A DNA stretch of 6,028 bases from an uncultured Propionibacteriaceae bacterium (lineage in GTDB: Bacteria > Actinomycetota > Actinomycetes > Propionibacteriales > Propionibacteriaceae). Made by a program: the position numbers and the translations under genes. Below the pieces are notes generated by a model that saw only the letters and a program-made list of their open reading frames with translations, was not told the DNA's origin and searched no databases. Below, one piece after another: positions 1-5,211 of this stretch; positions within the stretch are counted from its first letter, which is position 1, and the number at the start of each line of letters is the position of its first letter. The stretch spans positions 1 through 6,028 of the forward strand of contig CAKZJI010000444.1 of the NCBI GenBank assembly GCA_936941515.1. The letters are read 5' to 3'.

Positions 1-312
1 GCCGAGGCGGAATCTCGGCGGCTGCTTGACTTCGTCGGTATCGGGGAGTTGTGGAACCGGATGCCGGATGCCATGTCAGGCGGACAGCGGCAACGGGTGG
101 GGGTGGCTCGTGCCTTGGCGGGGCAGCGGCCGGTCATGCTCTGCGACGAGCCGACGGGGGCGCTTGACAGCGGGACCTCGACAGCTCTGTTCGGGCAGAT
201 CAGGGAGCTCACCCGGCGGGCCGGGGTGGCGTGTCTCATCGCCACCCACGACCCCCTCGCAGAGAGATACGCCGATCGTGTACTAGAGATTGTGGATGGC
301 CGGCTGTCATGA
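1..312 (+). CDS. ABC transporter ATP-binding protein, C-terminal part (5' end outside window)
   Basis: This is the last 103 residues of an ABC ATPase that presumably powers the permease encoded next to it. Seen directly: the signature MSGGQRQR (about residues 25-32 of the visible part), the Walker B stretch VMLCDEP with Asp49 and catalytic Glu50, a D-loop GALDS, and the switch histidine in ATHD (His83). The DEPTGALDS wording is typical of the MacB/LolD/FtsE group, which works with FtsX-type permeases. Walker A and the Q-loop lie upstream of the window. The frame is open from base 1, so internal TTG or ATG codons such as the TTG at 49 are not real starts. The stop TGA overlaps the permease ATG by 4 nt, which indicates one operon and translational coupling. 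The substrate cannot be read from this domain. Confidence 0.95.
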   Translation, partial: AEAESRRLLDFVGIGELWNRMPDAMSGGQRQRVGVARALAGQRPVMLCDEPTGALDSGTSTALFGQIRELTRRAGVACLIATHDPLAERYADRVLEIVDGRLS

Positions 313-2669
313 AACACCTGATACCGCTGCTGCTCCGGTCGCGGGTGTTCCGGGGACTTCTCGCGGCGGTGTGCGTCGTCGGTTTGGGTGCCGGGATCTT
401 CAGGTGCAGCCTGGACTCCCTCACCCTCAGCCCCGAACAGACCGCTGAAAAGCTGCTCGGCTCGGCGGATGGTGTGCTGGAGACGTGGCAGGAGGGGCAG
501 GTGGAGGTCGGAACCTACCCCGAGCCCCCGGCCCTGCTCGCCACCTCCACCGTGACCACGGTTACGGTCGAGTACTCGGGACAGGCGGACCTCGTCCAGA
601 ACGGTGAGGCCCACAGATTCGACTACACCGAACTGCCGCTGCCTTCTGTCGCCAGCCGGGGCCGGTATGAACTGGTGTCCGGGATGTGGCCGACGCGTCC
701 CGGCGAATGCGTGGCTAGCGGTGACGCCGTGGGGCAGTGGTCCTCCACCCATCAGCAATGGTCCGTCAACGTCGTCGGAAAGTTCCGCGAGATCTACTCC
801 CTCAGTGGCAACCGGCTGGCCTGCGCCCCCGGTACTTGGCGGGAGCGCGCCGGAAAGGGGAACAGCAACGAGGCCCTCAGCGCCAGCTACTACCTCGAAG
901 GCCCGCGCGATGAACTGATCAGGTTGAAGACGGAGACCGGTACGGGCCACGAGGCCTCCATCATGCTTCGCACCGACCTGCTGGAGAAGCAACAGGTCTC
1001 CGCGCAACGTTTCCTGGGAGGCTACTCGCTGGTCTTCGCCCTGCTCGTGGGCATTCCCTTCGTCTTCTCGGGGATGCTGGCGCGGTGGATCCGGGGAATC
1101 CAGCAGGTCCTGGTCCGCTCCGGCATCCGCCCCGGCGTGATGCTCCGGGCCGCCCTGGCCGCTCTGCTCGGCGGGACGTTCGTCGTCTCAGCCTTCGCCT
1201 GTGCGCTCGGGATGCTCGCGACCCTGGCATTGCGTCCCCTGCTCCAGCAGGCGAACAGCGGCCTGCCGCTCGGGCCGTGGGAGTTCTCGCTTGCCTGGCT
1301 GGTTCAGGTGGCGTTGCTGACCGCCGGCGGGGCGCTGCTCGGTTTCCTGGTGCTCAACGCCTCCCAGCGTGTGCGTGCCCGGCTCGCGGAACGCGCTCCG
1401 CGTCCGCTGTCCGCCACCATGTCCGGTGCGCTGGGTTGGGCGGCGCTGGGGCTGTGGGGATTCGCCATCTGGTCGCTGGTAACCTCCGCGGGAAAACTGT
1501 GGCCCATGAGCCTGGGTGTGATCTTCACCGTTCTGGGCACGGTGGCCCTGGCCCCGGGCATGGTCGCCCGGGTCAGCGGTGCCCTGGGACGCAAAGTTGC
1601 GTCGCCGAAAGACCTCGCCGCCCGGCTGCTCCGCGAGGACGGGGCCCGGTGGGCCGGGGTCAGCGGGGTGGCGACCCTCCTGATCGGGCTGGTGCTGAGC
1701 GTGTTCATCAACATCTCCGCATCCATGAGTGCGCAGATTCTGCTGCTGGCCCCGCAACTCCCGCCGGGCACGGTCCTGCTGCAGATCACCGATCCCGCGG
1801 GGGAACGGATCCCGGAGGATGTGATCGCGCAGTTCGAGCGGGACAACGCCGTTCGTCCGGCCGCCACTCTCCACGACACCTCCTACGGGATCGACGGGGA
1901 AGGCGCGGTCCAGGTGTTCGATTCGGTGGAGGAGGCCACCGCCGTCCTGGGACTGACCCCGGAACAGGCGGCCGTGCTGACCTCCGGAGGCCTGCTCAAG
2001 CTGGGCGGGGCCGACGAGGACATCGTCCTGACGGATTTCACCGACCCGTCGCAGACCCTCCGGGCCCGCGTCGTCGGGTTCAAACCCAGCCCCGAGAGGC
2101 GGCTGAACACCGGCTACGCCTTCGGGTTGAAAAGTACCGTGCCGGTCGCTGAGGGAAAGGCCGGTGTCTACCGGGTATACGTCGGCATGCCCCCGGAGCA
2201 GGAAGCCGGTATGGGGAAGTGGCCCGTCGCCTCGGGACACGGCGACGTGCTGGTCAACGTGCACCGACCGGCAACCGGCGCCGATGCCCCGTTGTGGCTG
2301 ACCATCGGTTTCACCGGTGTGGCGTTGCTGGCCATCCCGCTGCTGGTGTGGACCCTTCAACGCGAGGTCCAGGCGCTGCGTCCCCTTGCCCGGAACCTCA
2401 CCGCGATGGGGATGCCGGAGAGCTGGGCACGGCGAGTCCTGTCCGGGGTGATCGGCCCCATCCTGGCGGTGCCGCTCGGTCTCGGTCTCATCGCGGGGCT
2501 CGTCTCGACGGCGCTGCTGCACTGGCTCTACCCGACGGTGTTCGATCTGGCGGGCGTCAACTTCCTCGGCTTGGGGCTGTTCACTGCGGCGCTGCTCCTG
2601 GCCGGCGCGCTGGCCGTGAGGCTCGGCGTCCGACAGCTCCACACCACCAAACGAGCGTTGGTGATCTAG
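309..2669 (+). CDS. FtsX-family ABC transporter permease with two large extracytoplasmic domains
   Basis: A 786-residue integral membrane protein, the permease partner of the upstream ATPase. The start is ATG 309, in a 4-nt ATGA overlap with the ATPase stop; the frame stays open upstream but only across ATPase coding sequence. Hydrophobic segments, judged by eye: one near residues 14-31, then a soluble domain (about 35-230); six segments between about 234 and 470; a second soluble domain (about 471-660); and three segments at about 662-683, 710-736 and 750-773. That gives ten helices with loops after TM1 and TM7. The last three helices with REVQALRPLARNLTAMGM resemble the FtsX domain. Cys33, Cys134 and Cys172 lie in or beside the first outer domain and could form a disulfide. 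Family members export peptides or lipids, extract lipoproteins, or sense antibiotics; the substrate here is unknown. No MacA-like adaptor is visible. Confidence 0.9.
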   Translation: MKHLIPLLLRSRVFRGLLAAVCVVGLGAGIFRCSLDSLTLSPEQTAEKLLGSADGVLETWQEGQVEVGTYPEPPALLATSTVTTVTVEYSGQADLVQNGEAHRFDYTELPLPSVASRGRYELVSGMWPTRPGECVASGDAVGQWSSTHQQWSVNVVGKFREIYSLSGNRLACAPGTWRERAGKGNSNEALSASYYLEGPRDELIRLKTETGTGHEASIMLRTDLLEKQQVSAQRFLGGYSLVFALLVGIPFVFSGMLARWIRGIQQVLVRSGIRPGVMLRAALAALLGGTFVVSAFACALGMLATLALRPLLQQANSGLPLGPWEFSLAWLVQVALLTAGGALLGFLVLNASQRVRARLAERAPRPLSATMSGALGWAALGLWGFAIWSLVTSAGKLWPMSLGVIFTVLGTVALAPGMVARVSGALGRKVASPKDLAARLLREDGARWAGVSGVATLLIGLVLSVFINISASMSAQILLLAPQLPPGTVLLQITDPAGERIPEDVIAQFERDNAVRPAATLHDTSYGIDGEGAVQVFDSVEEATAVLGLTPEQAAVLTSGGLLKLGGADEDIVLTDFTDPSQTLRARVVGFKPSPERRLNTGYAFGLKSTVPVAEGKAGVYRVYVGMPPEQEAGMGKWPVASGHGDVLVNVHRPATGADAPLWLTIGFTGVALLAIPLLVWTLQREVQALRPLARNLTAMGMPESWARRVLSGVIGPILAVPLGLGLIAGLVSTALLHWLYPTVFDLAGVNFLGLGLFTAALLLAGALAVRLGVRQLHTTKRALVI

Positions 2670-2705
2670 GTCCTGCCGCGGAACGCTGACGGCCGGGGTC
2701 GCAGT

Positions 2706-2772
2706 CGGCTTCCCGCAACTTCCCACTTAACTTCCCAGGGTGGTAAGCCAAGTGGGAAGTTGGGTGGGAAGC
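2706..2772. repeat. 67-bp palindromic repeat, copy 1 (between permease and coaBC)
   Basis: The element begins 37 nt after the permease stop. CTTCCC occurs at 2709, 2719 and 2731, and GGGAAG at 2754 and 2766. The arms pair well: 2717-2728 with 2750-2761 gives 12 consecutive base pairs and 2708-2714 with 2766-2772 gives 7 more, separated by a short internal loop; the apical loop is 21 nt. An alternative hairpin pairs AACTTCCCA (2729-2737) with TGGGAAGTT (2753-2761). The element matches copy 2 (5145-5211) at 59 of 67 positions without gaps. No T-run follows, so it is not a classical intrinsic terminator, although it could still slow or stop permease transcripts. The remainder of the 2670-2891 gap holds no ORF or RNA gene that I recognise. 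Confidence 0.85.
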
Positions 2773-2891
2773 TCTGTCGGGCTCTCGGCCCACCCATTGA
2801 CCTCTCTCAGGCCATCCGAGCCGGATCTCCTGGGCGGGTGACGAGGCGTCGAAGCCCGGTTCCGTGTCCGGGGACGTGGGATCATGGCTTC

Positions 2892-4190
2892 ATGTCAGAC
2901 ACACCCGAGCCCACACCGGCCAGGCCGCGGCGCATTGTCGTTGGGGTGTCCGGTTCCATCGCCGCATACAAGGCCCCTTTTGTGATCAGAGCTCTGCGGG
3001 AGGCCGGGCACGAGGTCAAGACGGTGCCCACCGAGGCGGCGCTGCGGTTCATCGGGGCTCCGGCGTTGGCTGCTGTCTCCGGCGCTCCGGTGTCGTCGGG
3101 GGTCTTCGACGACCCGGCCGCTGTCGAACATGTCGCGGTGGGGGAGTGGGCGGAGCTCGTGGTGGTCGCTCCCGCGTCGGCGGATCTGCTGGCTCGTGTC
3201 GCGGCGGGACGGGCCGACGATCTGCTCACCGCGACGATCCTCACCACCACCGCGCCCGTGCTGCTGGCCCCCGCCATGCACACCCAGATGTGGCTCAACC
3301 CGGCCACCCAGGAGAACGTCGCGACGCTGCGCTGCCGGGGTTTGACGGTGCTCACCCCCGACTCCGGGCGCCTGACCGGCAAGGACTCCGGGGTTGGGAG
3401 GCTGCCCGAGCCCGACCGGATTGTCACCGAGGCCCTGGCCCTGCTGGAGAGCTCGGATGCCGAGGGCAGGCCCAACGGGTTGGAGGGTCGGCGCGTGGTG
3501 GTCTCGGCGGGCGGCACCCGCGAACCGATCGACCCGGTGCGGTTCCTCGGGAACCGTTCCTCCGGTCGGCAGGGCTGCGCCATCGCGCGGGCCGCAGCGG
3601 TCCGCGGGGCGCGCGTCACCCTGGCCGCGGCGCACGTCGATGCCGGCGTCCTGGCCCGGTTGCCGGCCTCCGTCGAGGTGATTCCGGTGAACACGGCCCT
3701 GGAACTCAACGATGTCGTGCGGCACCTCTGTACCGATGCCGACGCCGTCGTCATGGCCGCCGCGGTCGCGGATTACCGGCCAGCCACCGTTTCGGCCGCG
3801 AAGATCAAGAAACACGGCCTGGATGACGACGAGACGGGGATCGTCCCGCCGCCCGTGATCACGCTGGTGGAGAACCCCGACATCCTGGCCGGGCTGGTCT
3901 CTGACCCGCCCCGGGGCGAGGACGGACGGACCCTCGTGGTCGGGTTCGCGGCCGAGACCGGCGACGAGAACGGCGATGTCCTGAGCCACGGGGTCGCGAA
4001 GGCGTGGCGGAAAGGCGCCGACCTGCTGGCCGTCAACGCCGTCGGTCCTGCTCTCGGGTTCGGTGACGTGCCCAATGCGGTCGTGGTTCTGGACGCCCAG
4101 GGTCGTGAGGTGGCCCGGGCCTCCGGCAGCAAGGACGACGTGGCCAGGGCGCTGGTGGATCTCATCGCCGAACGCCTCGACGCGGGGTGA
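2892..4190 (+). CDS. coaBC: Bifunctional phosphopantothenoylcysteine decarboxylase / phosphopantothenate-cysteine ligase
   Basis: The cytoplasmic enzyme for two steps of coenzyme A synthesis: CoaB joins cysteine to 4'-phosphopantothenate and CoaC, an FMN enzyme, decarboxylates the product to 4'-phosphopantetheine. It has 432 residues, about the family size. CoaC half: GSIAAYK (21-27, flavin binding), the presumed catalytic His80 in VEHVAVGEWAE, APASADLLARVAAG, PAMHTQMW (127-134) and the substrate clamp region ending GVGRLPEP (167-174). CoaB half, from about 199: GGTREPIDPVR (207-217), GNRSSG (220-225), AAAVADYRP (289-297), KIKK (304-307) and ENPDILAG (327-334). ATG 2892 was chosen because GSIAAYK then falls at the usual distance from the N-terminus; the upstream in-frame extension crosses noncoding sequence. 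The Shine-Dalgarno is weak (GGGA at 2878-2881). The family motif PxMNxxMW carries His instead of Asn, and the clamp Cys of the E. coli enzyme appears absent; I recall both as usual in actinobacterial CoaBC. The usual rpoZ neighbour is not present. Confidence 0.97.
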   Translation: MSDTPEPTPARPRRIVVGVSGSIAAYKAPFVIRALREAGHEVKTVPTEAALRFIGAPALAAVSGAPVSSGVFDDPAAVEHVAVGEWAELVVVAPASADLLARVAAGRADDLLTATILTTTAPVLLAPAMHTQMWLNPATQENVATLRCRGLTVLTPDSGRLTGKDSGVGRLPEPDRIVTEALALLESSDAEGRPNGLEGRRVVVSAGGTREPIDPVRFLGNRSSGRQGCAIARAAAVRGARVTLAAAHVDAGVLARLPASVEVIPVNTALELNDVVRHLCTDADAVVMAAAVADYRPATVSAAKIKKHGLDDDETGIVPPPVITLVENPDILAGLVSDPPRGEDGRTLVVGFAAETGDENGDVLSHGVAKAWRKGADLLAVNAVGPALGFGDVPNAVVVLDAQGREVARASGSKDDVARALVDLIAERLDAG

Positions 4191-4192
4191 AC

Positions 4193-4215
4193 GAAGTCGG
4201 CTGGCTTCTTCTTGT
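4193..4215 (+). terminator. Weak intrinsic terminator candidate after coaBC
   Basis: A short hairpin begins just after the coaBC stop: GAAGTC (4193-4198), loop GGCT, GGCTTC (4203-4208). This gives a 6-bp stem including one G-U pair, followed by a pyrimidine-rich TTCTTGT tail. It fills the 27-bp gap between two convergent genes, where a terminator is expected. The stem is short and the tail is not a clean T-run, so the call is tentative. Confidence 0.35.
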
Positions 4216-4217
4216 GA

Positions 4218-4649
4218 TCACCAGGCTTCCCCGGTCTCCACGACCGTCTTGAGCCCGCTGAGCACGAACATCCAGGCGGCCCCGACGTTCTCGGCCGTGT
4301 TCGGGGAGTCATCGAGGCGGTCGTGGACCACGGTGAGGCAGCAGTGGCCGCCTTCCCGGGGTTCGATGAGCCAGGTGACGCGGCTGGCGGGTTCGTCCGC
4401 CGATGGTGGGTGGTAGAGCGAGCGCCAGGTGATTACGAATCTGTGGCCGGGATCCGACTCCAGGACCTCCCCGTCGACCAGGGCGGTGTCATCGTCCGAT
4501 TTATAGACGCACGGTGAATCGGGTTCCCCAGTCGTCTCGATCCTGGAACCATAGAAGTAGTGACGGGTAAAATCGGGTTTCGTGATGGCATCCCAGATCG
4601 CACCAGGGCCGGCCTTGATGAAGATGCGGTGCACCTGTGTGGTGGTCAT
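4218..4649 (-). CDS. SRPBCC / AHSA1-like domain protein
   Basis: A 143-residue soluble protein that looks like a single START-like (SRPBCC) domain of the AHSA1 group (activator of Hsp90 ATPase homologue 1-like). Seen: the opening HRIFIKAGPGAIWDAIT (about 7-23), the aromatic KPDFTRHYFYG segment that follows, the central DGEVLESDPGHRFVITW strand pair (about 59-75), and a C-terminal helix ending LSGLKTVVETGEAW. These folds form a hydrophobic cavity for lipophilic ligands; no enzyme activity or ligand can be deduced here. ATG at 4649 overlaps the stop of the ArsR gene by 4 nt, and GGAGG lies 6 nt before it, so the two are one translationally coupled unit. ArsR-AHSA1 pairs are a recurrent arrangement in bacteria, and a role in responding to whatever the repressor senses is an inference. 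The gene converges on coaBC with only 27 bp between. Confidence 0.9.
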   Translation of the reverse strand: MTTTQVHRIFIKAGPGAIWDAITKPDFTRHYFYGSRIETTGEPDSPCVYKSDDDTALVDGEVLESDPGHRFVITWRSLYHPPSADEPASRVTWLIEPREGGHCCLTVVHDRLDDSPNTAENVGAAWMFVLSGLKTVVETGEAW

Positions 4650-4954
4650 GAGTCCTCCAGTTCTTGCTTCAGTTCCATCAGAGCGGATGCCTGATGGGCG
4701 GTGTACTTGTCGATCCAGCGGGCGTGGATCTGTTGGATCGGAACAGGGTTGAGGAAATGTCGTTTGACGCGACCGTCGCGTCGCGTGGTCACCAGCCCGG
4801 CTTCCTCCAGAATGCGCAGGTGCTTCGCGATGCCGAATCGTGTCATCGCGAAGTCTCGTTCCAGCTCCCGCTGCGTGAGGCCCCCCTCGGTGAACAACTG
4901 GTCGAGCAGTGCGCGCCTCGTGGGGTCTGCCAAGGCTTTGAAAACCTCGTCCAT
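4646..4954 (-). CDS. ArsR-family winged-helix transcriptional repressor
   Basis: A 102-residue DNA-binding protein with the standard ArsR/SmtB layout: MDEVFKALADPTRRALLDQL at the N-terminus, a helix-turn-helix at about 26-52 (LTQRELERDF then TRFGIAKHLRILEEAGLV), and a beta-wing TTRRDGRVKRHFLN (56-69). It contains no cysteine and lacks the ELCVCDL metal-binding motif, so it is unlikely to sense arsenic or other thiophilic metals. It belongs to the group that accompanies SRPBCC/AHSA1 genes. Start choice: ATG at 4954 has GGAG 5 nt upstream. The frame is open to 5167, but that extension crosses the promoter and operator and encodes low-complexity sequence. GTG at 4960 (two codons earlier) is a possible leaderless start. 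The likely role is repression of its own operon through the dyad at 4972-4991. The inducer is unknown. Confidence 0.92.
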   Translation of the reverse strand: MDEVFKALADPTRRALLDQLFTEGGLTQRELERDFAMTRFGIAKHLRILEEAGLVTTRRDGRVKRHFLNPVPIQQIHARWIDKYTAHQASALMELKQELEDS

Positions 4955-4968
4955 GTCCACTCCGAGAA

Positions 4969-4996
4969 AATATGTGACTTTATGGTCACATGTCAA
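4969..4996 (-). promoter_or_regulatory. Promoter of the arsR-AHSA1 operon
   Basis: Read on the minus strand, a perfect -35 box TTGACA (4996-4991) is followed after 16 bp by CATATT (4974-4969), which matches the -10 consensus at four of six positions. This short AT-rich island sits in otherwise GC-rich DNA. Transcription would start near 4960-4963, almost on top of the ribosome binding site, giving a very short or absent leader. No experimental start is available to me. Confidence 0.65.
4972..4991. promoter_or_regulatory. Probable ArsR operator (7+7 bp dyad)
   Basis: A perfect inverted repeat, ATGTGAC (4972-4978), six bases, GTCACAT (4985-4991), fills the spacer between the -35 and -10 boxes of the arsR promoter and ends 17 bp before the arsR ATG. 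This is the expected place for an autorepressor site: a bound dimer would block RNA polymerase. Assignment to this ArsR protein is inferred from position and symmetry. Confidence 0.7.
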
Positions 4997-5021
4997 GTCG
5001 GGGATCGCGGTGGTTGTGGAT

Positions 5022-5089
5022 CCGCTTGCCTCGTGGACGAACGCTTGTGCTGTGGTGCTGGCGAGAATGACAAACAAGAAGGCAAGCGG
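5022..5089. repeat. 10-bp perfect inverted repeat in the divergent intergenic region
   Basis: CCGCTTGCCT (5022-5031) is the exact reverse complement of AGGCAAGCGG (5080-5089), with 48 nt between. A smaller pair, CTTGT (5044-5048) and ACAAG (5074-5078), nests inside. It could be a second regulatory dyad or an RNA stem-loop in the leader of the gene at 5212. The wide spacing means chance is also possible. The rest of the 4997-5144 stretch shows no ORF I would defend and no clear + strand promoter. Confidence 0.35.
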
Positions 5090-5144
5090 CGATGAGGGTG
5101 GGTGAAGTGCGGCATGGCGGGCGGTGGGTGGGATCGGGGCAGGG

Positions 5145-5211
5145 CGGCTTCCCGAAACTTCCCACATAACTTCCCAGGGTGTTAAGTTAAGTGGGAGGCT
5201 GGGAGGGAAGC
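5145..5211. repeat. 67-bp palindromic repeat, copy 2 (leader of the AlbA_2 gene)
   Basis: The second copy of the element at 2706-2772, in the same orientation, 59 of 67 positions identical and no gaps. CTTCCC occurs at 5148, 5158 and 5170 with the same 10- and 12-bp spacing as copy 1. The outer 7-bp pairing (5147-5153 with 5205-5211) is intact; the inner arm is degraded by two mismatches and one G-U pair. It ends at the base just before the ATG at 5212 and contains the Shine-Dalgarno sequence, so in RNA the outer stem would partly cover the ribosome binding site. In a GC-rich setting its TTAAGTTAAG core (5182-5191) is the most AT-rich part of the leader and might hold a -10 element. Confidence 0.85.
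5201..5206 (+). promoter_or_regulatory. Ribosome binding site fixing the AlbA_2 gene start
   Basis: GGGAGG lies 5 nt before ATG 5212, inside the right arm of repeat copy 2. The only other in-frame start candidate downstream of the TAA at 5188 is GTG 5191, which has no comparable site at a proper distance. This supports 5212 as the start. Confidence 0.75.

Noticed and set aside
1085..2152. A 355-codon + strand frame inside the permease
   Set aside because: Arg/Gly/Ala/Pro-rich out-of-frame translation; the overlapping permease frame has clear membrane segments and FtsX similarity.
1188..2726. A 512-codon open frame on the minus strand opposite the permease
   Set aside because: It is a shadow of the GC-rich permease gene: low-complexity, rich in Gln, Gly, Arg, His and Pro, no recognisable domain, and it crosses the palindromic repeat.
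2709..2771. The repeated CTTCCC/GGGAAG hexamers as a CRISPR array
   Set aside because: The spacing of 10-12 bp is far too short for repeats and spacers, and the units are palindromic arms of a single element.
2797..2826. TTGACC with a possible -10 CCGGAT as the coaBC promoter
   Set aside because: The -10 has almost no match to TANNNT, so only the -35-like hexamer remains; not enough to annotate.
2884..2985. A 33-codon frame starting at ATG 2884, overlapping the coaBC start
   Set aside because: It could be a regulatory upstream ORF, but the ribosome binding site is too close and the peptide shows no signal; most likely chance.
2895..3989. Long minus-strand frames opposite coaBC, and a 320-codon out-of-frame + strand ORF from 2864
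   Set aside because: The coaBC frame carries every expected motif; the others are compositional shadows without domains.
4955..5167. N-terminal extension of the ArsR protein to a start at 5167
   Set aside because: It would cover the promoter and operator and adds a Pro/Ser/Ala-rich segment unlike the family; ATG 4954 has a ribosome binding site and gives the standard N-terminus.
2706..5211. The two 67-bp copies as ends of a transposon or integrated element
   Set aside because: They are in direct orientation, carry no transposase or integrase between them, show no target duplication, and flank a core metabolic gene.
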